64,000 nucleotides of DNA, taken from NCBI GenBank assembly GCA_016926755.1, contig JAFGNZ010000326.1:1-64000 (forward strand), written 5' to 3'. The translations under genes were made by a program, and so were the position numbers. The notes under the pieces were generated by a model. The model made no database searches, was not told the DNA's origin, and was given only the letters and a program-made list of their open reading frames with translations. Below are positions 9,001 to 18,099 of this stretch, one piece after another; positions within the stretch are counted from its first letter, which is position 1; each line of letters opens with the position of its first letter. The DNA is from Myxococcaceae bacterium (GTDB lineage: Bacteria > Myxococcota > Myxococcia > Myxococcales > Myxococcaceae).

Positions 9001-9706
9001 GAGCGTGCCGCCGTGGGTGGAGCTCGAGTCCTGGCTGGCGACCCTCGGGGCGGCGCAGCTCATCCCGCGCCTCCTCGGGAGGGTGGATCTGCGGATGGCG
9101 GGAGCGCCCGCTCCGGAGCGCCGCGCGCACGTGGAGAAGCTCCTGCGAGGCTTCGGGAGGCTCCCGGGCGAGGAGGGGATGGAAGAGGTGCTGGGGATGG
9201 TGGAGCGGTTCCTGGCGTCCGCGTTCGCCCAGCGGCTGGCGGCGAGCCCGGCGCCGAGCGTCCATCGCGAGCTGTCCTTCGTGCTCGATCTCCCCTCGAG
9301 CGGCGCGCGGGGGAGGACGTCGGTGAGCGATGAGATGGATCTGCTGTGGGAGACGCCGGAGGGCGAGGCCTGGGTGGTGGCCTGGCGGCCGTGTCGTCGT
9401 CACCCGCTGGGCGCGGCGGCGTACGCGCATGAGCTGGTGGCCCAGGGGCTGGCGGCGAGGCGCCTGGTGCGCGAGGGGGTGACCGTACGGGTAGGGGTGC
9501 TCTTCCTGGGCGAGCCCTCCCCGGAGCCGGAGTTCCTCGCCATCCCCGGAGGGCTGGAGGAGGCGGCAGGACGGCTGGGGGAGGGCGTGCGGGCCCTGAC
9601 CCGGGGCAACCTGCGGAAGGAGTGGCCCGGCCGCGAGCGGGCAACCTGCCAGGCCCTGCACTGTGGCTTCGCGGAACACTGTCACCCCTCCCCCAGCACA
9701 TGCTAA
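6068..9706 (+). CDS. addA: AddA-like UvrD/Rep helicase with degenerate nuclease domain
   Basis: A 1212-residue superfamily 1A helicase. Visible motifs: Walker A AGAGAGKT (residues 17-24), motif II LLVDEFQDT (near 380), motif III GDRKQSIYEFRGAD, motif V TIHRAKGLEWP and motif VI YVALTRARD. The C-terminus keeps the nuclease fold and its iron-sulfur cysteines: CPRRY near 955, then C-x4-C-x5-C near 1195-1206. The active site is altered. DEMDLLWE keeps the first acidic residues, but the expected D-Y-K-T strand is VAWRP. The nuclease of this subunit is therefore probably dead, leaving cutting to AddB. The ATG at 6068 is fixed by the 4-nt overlap with addB. Confidence 0.9.
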   Translation: MSAVSPLALERNLALMAGAGAGKTYSLVTMVLHLLAGAREAGAPLRPSRLCMLTFTDKAAAEMRARTRARLDALAQGEAQEPELRASLERLGRPFPAQDTWRALREELGAATVGTFHSLCGQLLRRAPPGLGIDPAFEVLDELEALGLVQDVCERVVLDALELGDGQVRELCQELTFSGTGFSDGLVASLRQVYGKLREEGLRAISAAISNPEEARQELEALFHEALRQCASARELDAKGEWSRLRAACERALEGMTPENLFEAERLPSLKAAFLADGRNFARLSKGAAGPIRALYWLVFGKSDGSVMRLEDGYAAWRTAPFEATFRELLHRVEVRHDAEFVRRNVFDFTALLVKARDLLRDHPAFRRQVQERMGALLVDEFQDTNRLQLELVLLLAERREGGPRPVRPDEELRAALPLEPAFLCAVGDRKQSIYEFRGADVSVFALLADKIVSEGGTRDFLRHNRRSVPALLDFFNRAFAGVLVARDPPRPYEVAYVPEEDDLAPVRRALADGPAVERLLLGESESTAEARGKDAEAVAMRLRAMLAPGATPCVTNEDGQRQRPARGGEVAILLRTFTHLEVYRQALIRHGVPHRVLRGRGFYGAQEVLDLASLLALLSDSDDTLALSAVLRSPLVGLSDASLFRLAGEEGLRLERVRKTELSACELPPRERIRLERFLAALPALRRERDRLGVRALLQVALEVTGYREAMAGTPYAEQASANIDKLLALAGRRDERGTGGCTAFARELRMLADADPTEAQADLLDAGDPRAVQILTIHRAKGLEWPVVVVPALGGKRRVMSARAWFERTHGLALRPWLPDTLADFRSRRFERVKEELKARELAEYRRLLYVALTRARDMLILSGSAERGASDSWWHMLDAGLGADSELRARVRDVDVDALPPPADPLPPSADELEEAAARVEAAVQRVRGGDTMAEPEDAFSSTASLQDFMACPRRYRYMHQLGMCGPHPWELPSRSVPPWVELESWLATLGAAQLIPRLLGRVDLRMAGAPAPERRAHVEKLLRGFGRLPGEEGMEEVLGMVERFLASAFAQRLAASPAPSVHRELSFVLDLPSSGARGRTSVSDEMDLLWETPEGEAWVVAWRPCRRHPLGAAAYAHELVAQGLAARRLVREGVTVRVGVLFLGEPSPEPEFLAIPGGLEEAAGRLGEGVRALTRGNLRKEWPGRERATCQALHCGFAEHCHPSPSTC

Positions 9707-11029
<1,323 letters not shown>

Positions 11030-11039
11030 CGCGCGGGAT

Positions 11040-11064
11040 CCCCCTCGCGCGCCGAGGGGGTTTT
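11040..11064 (+). terminator. Intrinsic terminator after purA
   Basis: An 8-bp perfect stem (11040-11047 with 11053-11060), loop CGCGC, followed directly by TTTT. It lies 11 nt after the purA stop. Confidence 0.85.
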
Positions 11065-11106
11065 CTGCTACGGCAAGCTCCAGTGACTCGTTCGGGAGCT
11101 GCCCTG

Positions 11107-12462
11107 ATGGTTCGTTCCATCCTCATCGGTCTCATGGCCGCGCTCGTGCTGGGCGCGGCGACGCCGTCCGCTCCGGCCAAGGCGGCCTTCGAGCGGGGAG
11201 AGAAGGCGCTCGCGGGCAACAAGCTGGACGAGGCCGCCGCGGCCTACCGCAAGGCCCTCCAGGCCACCCCGAACTGGGCCCCGGCGCTCAATGGCCTGGG
11301 CAGCGCCCTCTTCAAGAAGGGCCAGGCGGTCGAGGCCACCGCCCTGTTCAAGTCCGCGACGGAGGCTGACCCGGAGTTCAAGCTGGCCTGGTTCAACCTC
11401 GGCTACGCCGCGCGCAAGTCCGGAGACTTCGCCGCCGCGGCGCGGGCCTACGAGCGCTACACCCAGCTCGATCCGAATGATCCGGACGGCTTCTACGGGC
11501 TCGCGGAGAGCTACCGCCAGCTCGGCCAGCCCGACAAGGCCATTGCCGCGTACGAGACCTATATCGGCCGTGAGAAGCGCCCCGGCGAGCAGAAATGGGT
11601 GGAGAAGGCGCGCGAGCAGGTGACGGCCCTCCGTGCCCAGGCCGCCGATGCGGCCGCGCCGTCCGCCACGTCCACGGCCCCCGCTTCCGCGGCTCCCGGC
11701 TTCCAGACGCCGAGCTTCGCCGCCTCCTCGGGCGAGCTCCCCGCGGGCGCCACGCCCAACCTGAACCTCTCCATCACCCGCGTCCGCGACGGGGATGCGC
11801 TGATGAAGGAGCGTCGGTATCGCGAGGCGACCTTTGCCTACCTGGACGCGACGCACGCGGATCCAGGCAACGTGGAGGCGCTCTTCAAGCTGGGCAATGC
11901 GCTGGCGGTGCTCGGCTACTACTCGCAGGCCGTCGAGCGCTGGAACCGCGTGGCGCAGCTCACCCCGGACGCCGCCATCCGCCAGAGCGCGCAGGACAAC
12001 GTGGCCCGGGCGCAGGTCCGGATCGCGCAGCAGGGCGGCTCGCCCCAGGCTCAGGGGGTGGCTCCGGGCTTCGGGCCGGTGGCGGAGGCGACTCGCAACC
12101 AGGCCCGCCGCGCCTATGAACAGGGCGTCCAGCGCATCCAGGCCCGGGACTACGCGGGCGCCCTCCAGAGCCTCACCCAGGCCATCCAGCTGGAGCCGAC
12201 GCTCTCGGTGGCCTACACCGCGCGTGGCAGCGCCTACATCGGCCTGCGGCGCTACGCCGAGGCCGCGGTGGACTACGAGTACGCCCTGCGGCTCGCACCG
12301 GACATGGCATCCCCCTTGTACGGCCTGGGGGAGGCCTACCGGATGCTTGGCCGCAACGCGGAGGCCCGCGCCAGCTACCAGCGCTATGCCACCTCCACGG
12401 CTCGGGACGTGCGGCCGGAGCTCCAGGCCGAGGCCCGCCAGAGTGCCGAGCGCCTCAAGTGA
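11107..12462 (+). CDS. Secreted TPR-repeat protein
   Basis: A 451-residue protein with an N-terminal signal peptide (MVRSILIGLMAALVLGAATPSAPAKA), so it is probably periplasmic. Residues about 25-180 hold four tetratricopeptide repeats with the W/L-G-Y-A-F-A-P pattern. A low-complexity Ala/Ser/Pro linker follows (about 180-225), then a further TPR (about 235-300), another disordered stretch, and two or three TPRs to the end. TPR arrays act as protein-binding scaffolds, and the partner is unknown. The ATG at 11107 is chosen for the signal peptide. A longer in-frame extension runs back into the purA terminator and can be discarded. Confidence 0.85.
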   Translation: MVRSILIGLMAALVLGAATPSAPAKAAFERGEKALAGNKLDEAAAAYRKALQATPNWAPALNGLGSALFKKGQAVEATALFKSATEADPEFKLAWFNLGYAARKSGDFAAAARAYERYTQLDPNDPDGFYGLAESYRQLGQPDKAIAAYETYIGREKRPGEQKWVEKAREQVTALRAQAADAAAPSATSTAPASAAPGFQTPSFAASSGELPAGATPNLNLSITRVRDGDALMKERRYREATFAYLDATHADPGNVEALFKLGNALAVLGYYSQAVERWNRVAQLTPDAAIRQSAQDNVARAQVRIAQQGGSPQAQGVAPGFGPVAEATRNQARRAYEQGVQRIQARDYAGALQSLTQAIQLEPTLSVAYTARGSAYIGLRRYAEAAVDYEYALRLAPDMASPLYGLGEAYRMLGRNAEARASYQRYATSTARDVRPELQAEARQSAERLK

Positions 12463-12490
12463 ATATGCAGGCGGTATTCCCGCAGGACGG

Positions 12491-12520
12491 TTGGCGGATG
12501 TCACACCCGGGCCTTAGCTT
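12491..12520 (+). promoter_or_regulatory. Candidate promoter giving a leaderless mRNA
   Basis: TTGGCG (12491-12496), an 18-nt spacer, then TAGCTT (12515-12520). The ATG of the PH-domain gene begins 7 nt after the -10 box, where transcription would start. No Shine-Dalgarno is visible there. Confidence 0.4.
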
Positions 12521-12526
12521 GTCCGT

Positions 12527-12961
12527 ATGGACGGGCTTCATTCTGAAGCAGGCGGTCGGCAGGTCTTTCGCCCTCGGCGTGTCCTCGCGGCCTTGATGGC
12601 GGGGGCGGGTATCCTCTGGGTGACGGTCCTGGTGTACCTGCTGCGCTTCGACGGCGTGCCGTTGAAGACCTTCCTGGCGGCGATCTTCTTCGTCGTCTTC
12701 TTCGGTGTGTCGCTGATGTACTACGCGCGCACGCGGATCGTGGTGGACGCGGGAGGCATCACCTACCGTGGCATGGTTCGCACCCGGCGTTTCTCGTTCA
12801 CGGAGATCCGGAAGGTGGACGTGCTGCCGGGGCCGGTGACGGTGTACGCCATCCGAGGAACCAGCGGTGGGTTCGTCCACTTCACGAGCTTCTTCCAGCA
12901 CCACCGCCGGCTCGCGGCGCTACTCGTGGAGCGCGCGGGGCTGGCGCCAATGATCTCGTGA
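12527..12961 (+). CDS. Membrane protein with bacterial PH domain
   Basis: A 144-residue protein with two transmembrane helices (about residues 20-40 and 47-66) in a hairpin, then a soluble beta-rich domain. RIVVDAGGITYRGMVRTRRFSFTEIRKVDV is typical of the bacterial pleckstrin-homology (bPH/DUF304-like) fold, in which a strand is followed by Arg-rich turns and a hydrophobic strand. The biochemical role of these proteins is mostly unknown, though some bind peptides at the membrane. The gene appears to have its own promoter and no ribosome-binding site. It converges with the FHA gene, with 4 nt between stops. Confidence 0.78.
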   Translation: MDGLHSEAGGRQVFRPRRVLAALMAGAGILWVTVLVYLLRFDGVPLKTFLAAIFFVVFFGVSLMYYARTRIVVDAGGITYRGMVRTRRFSFTEIRKVDVLPGPVTVYAIRGTSGGFVHFTSFFQHHRRLAALLVERAGLAPMIS

Positions 12962-12965
12962 GCGT

Positions 12966-13793
12966 TCAGCTCACCAGGGCGTAGGTGACGAGCACTCCGG
13001 CGAGGGCTGTCGCCACCCCGAGTCCGATGAACCAGCACCCTCCCTGCTCCTTCTCCCGAGTCACCGCGACCGGGGACCGCGGGGGCGTGTCGAGGGGCGG
13101 CTCGGGCTCCGCGGCTGACTCGAGCGAAGCAGGGGACTCCTCCACGGCGGCCTGGAAGCGCAGGAGCGTCTGTCCCAGCTCGAGGACGTCCCCGTCGGCA
13201 AGGGGCGCGGAGCCCTTCACCCGGCGACCGTTGAGGTAGATGCCATTGGGGCTGTCCAGGTCCACGAGGGTGAACGCGGAGTCCTCACGGAGGATGCGCG
13301 CGTGGGAGCGGGAGACGGCGCGATCCCTCAAGCGGAAGTCCACGTGGGTCCCGCGGCCGAGGTCGGTCTTCGCCTCGGCGAGGGGGAAGGTGCGGCCCAC
13401 ATCCAGGCCGATGAGGCAGGTGAGGGTGGCGGCGCGGCAGGGGACCTGGCCATCGCCATCGGTCAGCAGGTGCTTGAGCACGGCCAGGGTGCCCACGGCG
13501 CGCTCGGCGGCGTGGGGCGCCTGGAGCACCTTGAGGCGCATCTCTTCGGGCAGGCCCACGATCTCTCCTGGGAGCACCAGCCGCGGCACACCCGGAGGGA
13601 CGAGCACTTCATTCACCGTGAAGGTCCTTGCCGCCTTCACCGTCAGGCGAGGGCCCTCGATGCGCAGCATCAGGAAGCCGGGGGGAAGGGCCTCCAGGCG
13701 AACGTGATCGTCGGGGCCTCCCCCGAGCAGGTGCTGGCCCTCCGAGAGTTCAAAGGCCGTCGTCGTCCCCAGGTGCTCGAATTCGAAGTGCAT
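12966..13793 (-). CDS. FHA-domain protein with C-terminal membrane anchor
   Basis: A 275-residue protein. The classic forkhead-associated domain spans about residues 120-220, with GRG near 144, SRSHA near 160 and the PNGIYLNG turn, all phosphothreonine-recognition elements. Residues 1-95 look like a second, degenerate FHA-like fold (LLGGGPDDHVRL lacking the Arg/Ser-His set). A Pro/Glu-rich linker leads to a single C-terminal helix (about 250-272), so the FHA domains would face the cytosol in a tail-anchored layout. It is likely a reader of Ser/Thr kinase signalling, which is abundant in myxobacteria, though no kinase is nearby. The ATG at 13793 is preferred over a TTG 18 nt upstream. Confidence 0.85.
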   Translation of the reverse strand: MHFEFEHLGTTTAFELSEGQHLLGGGPDDHVRLEALPPGFLMLRIEGPRLTVKAARTFTVNEVLVPPGVPRLVLPGEIVGLPEEMRLKVLQAPHAAERAVGTLAVLKHLLTDGDGQVPCRAATLTCLIGLDVGRTFPLAEAKTDLGRGTHVDFRLRDRAVSRSHARILREDSAFTLVDLDSPNGIYLNGRRVKGSAPLADGDVLELGQTLLRFQAAVEESPASLESAAEPEPPLDTPPRSPVAVTREKEQGGCWFIGLGVATALAGVLVTYALVS

Positions 13794-13960
13794 GAGGGGG
13801 CCCTGGAGCAACCTTGGTGCCGGAGGCCACCCTGACGGTTCTCCGAGGGAGGAGGACCCCAGACCTCCTGTCGCCGGGCGAGCGGACCGTCCACGTCCGC
13901 GGACGGACCGTCTCCATTCCGAGACTTTGGCGGGAGACCTTCCTAGGATTCGCCAGCCCG

Positions 13961-15163
13961 ATGCGCCTCTCCCGCCTGTGTATCCTCCTGCTGACGCTCC
14001 CCCTGCTCCTCGCCGCCTGTCGCGACGAGCAGGCCGGGCCGCGCCCGCGCACCTCGCGCGTCCCTTCGCCCGAGCAGACCCAGCCGCGCACCCTGGACGC
14101 CGCGCCGGCGGACCTCACGTTCCGCAGCGGGGCCACGCTGGGCGGCGGCACGGTGGCCTATCTGGGCTCGCGAGTGACTCCGGCGCAGGCCTCCCCGGGT
14201 CAGCCCGTGATGCTCTCGCACTACTTCCAGGCGCTGCGCCAGCCGCCCGAAGGGTACGGCTTCTTCGTCCATGTCGTGGACGCGACCACCGGGCAGATGC
14301 TCATGAACGCGGACCATGACATCCAGAACGGCCTGGCCCCGCTCGCCACGTGGCCGTTGGGTAAGGTCATCGAGGACTCGCACACGATCCCCATGCCTCA
14401 GAGTCCCGCGCGGGTGATGCTCGGTTTCTGGCGCGGCGACGAGCGGCTCCCGGTGGATGATCCGCGCGCCCAGGACGGCATCAACCGCGTGCTGGGGCCG
14501 ACGCTCGGCGATGCCCCCGAGCTGCCCGAGTACAAGGTCCCTCGCGCGAAGAAGCCGCCCGTCATCGACGGGGCGCTCGAGGATGAGGCGTGGAAGGAGG
14601 CGGCCCCCGTGGTGCTGCGCGGCAGCTTCGACGGTCGGCCCACGGCCCTGCGCACCACGGCGCGGCTGCTCTACGACGACGCGCACCTCTACGTGGCCTT
14701 CGACGTGGAGGATCCGGACATCTGGGGCACGCTGCGCAAGCGGGACGATCCCCTCTACGAGCAGGAGGTGGTGGAGATCTTCCTCGACGCCAACGCGGAC
14801 GGGCGGACGTACAACGAGCTGCAGGTGTCTCCGCACGACGTCACCTTCGACGCCTACTTCCCCGCGCGGCGGCAGGGGATGGACCTGAGCTGGGACTCGG
14901 GGATGAAGTCGGCGGTGAAGGTGCGCGGGACGCTCGACAACCCGGCCGACCGGGACGAGCGCTGGACGGTGGAGCTGCAGATCCCCTTCGCCCGGCTGGC
15001 GGAGGTGCCGAGCGTGCCTCCGAAGAAGGGCGAGCGCTGGCGCTTCAACCTGTACCGCCTGGAGCACCGGGACCGGCGCGACGTGGAGGGGCACGCCTTC
15101 TCCCCGCTCTTCGTCGGGGACTTCCACGCGCTGCCGCGCTTCGGCTGGCTCACCTTCGAGTAG
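13961..15163 (+). CDS. Lipoprotein with CBM9-like C-terminal domain
   Basis: A 400-residue lipoprotein. The signal peptide ends in LLLAAC, with Cys20 as the lipidation site. Residues 40-190 form an N-terminal domain that I do not recognise. Residues about 195-400 match the carbohydrate-binding family 9-like (DOMON-related) sugar-binding fold: PPVIDGALEDEAWKEA opens it, then a YDDAHLYVAFDVEDPDIWG strand pair and EVVEIFLDANADG. In secreted proteins this domain binds glycans or heme-like ligands. Divergent from the FHA gene across 167 nt. A longer frame reaching back to 13814 lacks a signal peptide and is rejected. Confidence 0.82.
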   Translation: MRLSRLCILLLTLPLLLAACRDEQAGPRPRTSRVPSPEQTQPRTLDAAPADLTFRSGATLGGGTVAYLGSRVTPAQASPGQPVMLSHYFQALRQPPEGYGFFVHVVDATTGQMLMNADHDIQNGLAPLATWPLGKVIEDSHTIPMPQSPARVMLGFWRGDERLPVDDPRAQDGINRVLGPTLGDAPELPEYKVPRAKKPPVIDGALEDEAWKEAAPVVLRGSFDGRPTALRTTARLLYDDAHLYVAFDVEDPDIWGTLRKRDDPLYEQEVVEIFLDANADGRTYNELQVSPHDVTFDAYFPARRQGMDLSWDSGMKSAVKVRGTLDNPADRDERWTVELQIPFARLAEVPSVPPKKGERWRFNLYRLEHRDRRDVEGHAFSPLFVGDFHALPRFGWLTFE

Positions 15164-15175
15164 GAGCCCGGGCCG

Positions 15176-15430
15176 CTACGCGTGCGGCGTGATCTCCCAC
15201 AGCGCATCCGCGACGGAGCGCTCGGCGGGATCGCCCAGGAAGCGGAGGAAGCCGCGCGCCTCCAGGGTGTCGATGAGCTCCTCGGCCTCCAGCTCGGAGA
15301 AGCCCTTCAACTCGACGAGGAGGTTGCGCATCAGGGACTTGCCCCGGAGGTAGCCGACGGGCTCTCCGGGGCCGAGTGCCTCCTTGAGGTCCGCGGTGAG
15401 CTGTTTCAGGTCAAGATCGTCCGAGATCAT
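15176..15430 (-). CDS. Small conserved hypothetical protein in operon with comEC
   Basis: An 84-residue acidic, mostly helical protein starting MISDDLDLKQL. The second half (GFSELEAEELIDTLEARGFLRF) resembles a winged-helix or UBA-like helical repeat that senses or binds, but I cannot name a family. Its ATG lies 4 nt after the comEC stop on the same strand, so it is very likely co-transcribed with comEC. No signal peptide or membrane segment. It converges with the CBM9-like lipoprotein gene. Confidence 0.75.
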   Translation of the reverse strand: MISDDLDLKQLTADLKEALGPGEPVGYLRGKSLMRNLLVELKGFSELEAEELIDTLEARGFLRFLGDPAERSVADALWEITPHA

Positions 15431-15434
15431 CCCC

Positions 15435-17939
15435 TCAAGGCTGGGGATGATGGGCGATCGGGGCAACGGCAGGCGTAGGACGTGCCTCCTCGCGCGGCAG
15501 GTGGCCATGCAGGCGGACATCCCGCCCATCACTCTCCAGCGTGATGGCGCCCTCCAGATCCGTCCGGAGGCACTCGCTGCCGAGCGACTGGTAGCGCTCC
15601 AGGATCTCCGGGTGGGGGAAGCCGAAGCGGTTGCGGCGCCCCACGCAGAAGACGACATACCGGGGGCGGGTGCGAGCCAGGAAGGGCTCGGTGGAGGACG
15701 TGCGCGATCCATGGTGGGGCGCCTTGAGCACCGTCACGGGCGCCAGGCGGTCGAGCAGCAGCTCCTCCCCAGCCTCTTCGACATCCCCGGTCAGCAGCAC
15801 GGTGACGTCGCCATGGCGCACGAGGAGCACCACGCTGCGGTCGTTCACGCCCTCGAGCAGCTCGCGATCCTCGGGCAGCGGTGGGCCCAGCACCTCCAGG
15901 GTGGCCTCGCCGAGCGTGAACGCGGGCCAGCCCGCCTGGACCTCCTCCACCTTCGCGCCGGCCGCGGCGGCGATGAGCTTGCGTGACAGCGGGCCCTCCG
16001 TGCTGCCCGCGGGCAGCCACAGGCGCTCCGTGGGCACCTGGCCCAGCGTGGAGATCAGCCCGAGCGCGTGATCCGGATGAGGGTGGGAGAGGACGGTCAG
16101 GTCCAGCCGGTGGATCTGCTCATGGCCGAGGAAGGGGAGGACGAAGCGGGTGCCCGTGTCGCCGCCTTGGGGAACGCCGCCGCCATCCACGAGCGCGTGG
16201 TGCCCTCGCGAGCTGAGGACCATCGCGTCTCCCTGGCCCACGGAGAGGAAGGTGATGCGCAGGGGCGCCTGGGGCGCGAGCACGGGCGCGAGGAGGGCGA
16301 CGCCCACGGCCACGGGCGCCAGCAGCCCGCCGAGCCGCCACCGCCCGACGCCCAGCGCCCACATCGCGAGCCCGAGGCCGTACAGCAGGGTAGGGCCGGC
16401 GCCGAAGACGGGCAGCTTCATCGTGGCGAGCGGCACCGCCGCGAAGAAGCGCGTGAGCAGCAGCAGCAGCTCCGAGGCCCAGGCGCCGCCCCACAGCACG
16501 GGAGTGGCCAGCACCGGGGAGACGGTGAAGAGCGCCGCGCCGCCCGCGGCGAAGCCGGTGAGCAGGCCGCACAGGGGCATGCAGACGATGTTGGAGACGA
16601 GGCCCGCGAGGCTCGCCCGTCCGAAGGCGCTGGCGACGAGGGGCAGGCTCGCCACCGTCACGGCGGCGCTCGCGCAGAAGGTCTCGAGGATGGTCTCCCG
16701 GGCCTTTCCAGCCAGGCGCACCAGCCGGCGCTCCTCGCGCGGATCCGGAGGGGCGATCGGAACGGCGCCGCGCAGCGCGGGGGTGAGCAGCAGCAGGCTC
16801 ATCACGGCGAGGAAGGAGAGCTGCAGCGACAGATCCACGACGCTGGAGGGCGCCCAGGCGACGAGCAGGATCGCCGCGGCGGCCAGGCTGTTGAGCCCAT
16901 CCGAGCGCCGCCACAGCGCCAGCCCCAGGAGCACCACCGTCGCCATCACGGCCGAGCGCACGGCGGGGGGCTGGTTGCCGGTGAACACGACGTAGGCCCA
17001 GACGAAAGGCACGGACGCGGGGGCCGCCACCCGGCGCGCGTCCACTCCCCTGAAGCGAACGCCCACCCGGGTGAGCACCCGCCGCAGCAGCGCCAGCGTC
17101 ATCAGCGCGAGCGCGGCCACGTGCAGCCCGCTCACGCTCAGCACATGGGCCAGCCCGCTGCGGGAGAAGGCCTCCTCCAGCGAGTCATCGAGCGCCGCAC
17201 GCTGCCCGGCGGCGAGCGTGAGGAACAGGGCCGCGGCGTCCTCGGAGGGAGCCACGCTCCGCACCGAGGCGGAGAGCCCTTCCTGCGTCCGCGCGACGTA
17301 CCGCCGCCATGCGGGCGCGGCGGAGAGCACCAGGAGTCGCTCCGCCCTCGCACTGCCAGAGAACAGGAGCGCCTGCCGCCGGCGCACCGCCGTGAGGCTC
17401 TTCTCTCCCGGGTTCGACGGAAGTGCCAGCGGCTGGAGCCGAGCCTCCACCCGGACGCGTTGCCCAGGCTGCAGCGGGGGAGGCGCACCGTGCAGGTAGA
17501 GGCTCGCGCGGAAGCGGGCCGGCGTGGTGGAGCGGGCCTCGGCCCCCGCGCGCGCCACGGCCAGCTGCACGCGTGTAGTGCCCTCGAAATGATCCACCCG
17601 CTCGAGCTCTCCCTCCAGCGCGGCGGCTCCGCCCTGGATCAGCTCGGGAGGAACCTCCACCCGGGCCTCGAGCCCCGCCAGGCCCGCGCCCGCCAGCCCC
17701 AGCGAGAGCAGCACGCCCAGGTGAGCACCAGGCAACCGAGCAAGCGCTAGAGCCGCTGCACTCAGGACAGCCGCGATGATCAGGAATTTCCCGCTCAGGG
17801 CGCCCGTTCTCTCGGCACTCATCGCAGCGCCTAGCATCAGCGCTAATGCAGGAAAGAAGAGAGAGCGCGCACTGAGGTCGCGCCACACATAGCGATCCAC
17901 AACCCACCCCGCCCGTCCTATCGCTTGCGTGTCACCCAC
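15435..17939 (-). CDS. comEC: ComEC/Rec2-family DNA-uptake channel protein
   Basis: An 834-residue polytopic membrane protein with the three ComEC parts in order. An N-terminal DUF4131-like region has two or three helices and an OB-like loop (about 20-190). The competence core has many helices (about 220-520), including LSVSGLHVAALAL. The C-terminal metallo-beta-lactamase-like domain (about 555-800) starts ITFLSVGQGDAMVL, with SHPHPDHALG near residue 617 and LTGDVEEAGEE and APHHGSRTSS further on. In competent bacteria it carries single-stranded DNA across the inner membrane. The start codon is GTG at 17939, and an internal ATG near residue 35 is possible. No other competence genes are nearby. 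Confidence 0.93.
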   Translation of the reverse strand: MGDTQAIGRAGWVVDRYVWRDLSARSLFFPALALMLGAAMSAERTGALSGKFLIIAAVLSAAALALARLPGAHLGVLLSLGLAGAGLAGLEARVEVPPELIQGGAAALEGELERVDHFEGTTRVQLAVARAGAEARSTTPARFRASLYLHGAPPPLQPGQRVRVEARLQPLALPSNPGEKSLTAVRRRQALLFSGSARAERLLVLSAAPAWRRYVARTQEGLSASVRSVAPSEDAAALFLTLAAGQRAALDDSLEEAFSRSGLAHVLSVSGLHVAALALMTLALLRRVLTRVGVRFRGVDARRVAAPASVPFVWAYVVFTGNQPPAVRSAVMATVVLLGLALWRRSDGLNSLAAAAILLVAWAPSSVVDLSLQLSFLAVMSLLLLTPALRGAVPIAPPDPREERRLVRLAGKARETILETFCASAAVTVASLPLVASAFGRASLAGLVSNIVCMPLCGLLTGFAAGGAALFTVSPVLATPVLWGGAWASELLLLLTRFFAAVPLATMKLPVFGAGPTLLYGLGLAMWALGVGRWRLGGLLAPVAVGVALLAPVLAPQAPLRITFLSVGQGDAMVLSSRGHHALVDGGGVPQGGDTGTRFVLPFLGHEQIHRLDLTVLSHPHPDHALGLISTLGQVPTERLWLPAGSTEGPLSRKLIAAAAGAKVEEVQAGWPAFTLGEATLEVLGPPLPEDRELLEGVNDRSVVLLVRHGDVTVLLTGDVEEAGEELLLDRLAPVTVLKAPHHGSRTSSTEPFLARTRPRYVVFCVGRRNRFGFPHPEILERYQSLGSECLRTDLEGAITLESDGRDVRLHGHLPREEARPTPAVAPIAHHPQP

Positions 17940-18018
17940 AGAGGAGGGAAGCGCGCACGAAATGCGACACGCTAGTGGGTTGCTTCTGGGGCGGTCAAGA
18001 TCTTCCCGAGGGGGAATG

Positions 18019-18047
18019 TTGCTGGGGGGTGTGGTTTGTGGTAGTAG
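18019..18047 (+). promoter_or_regulatory. Candidate promoter for cdnL
   Basis: TTGCTG (18019-18024), a 17-nt spacer, then TAGTAG (18042-18047). The start site would be near 18054, leaving a leader of about 45 nt that ends in the AAGGAGG ribosome-binding site at 18084-18090. The boxes are weak matches to the consensus. Confidence 0.35.
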
Positions 18048-18099
18048 TGCCGGGCTTTCGCAGGAACCGGAGCCGGATCATTCAAGGAGGCGGTAACGA

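Noticed and set aside
15435-17939. ComEC as proof of natural competence
   Set aside because: No pilus, ComEA or DprA gene is in view, and ComEC homologues occur in strains not known to be competent.
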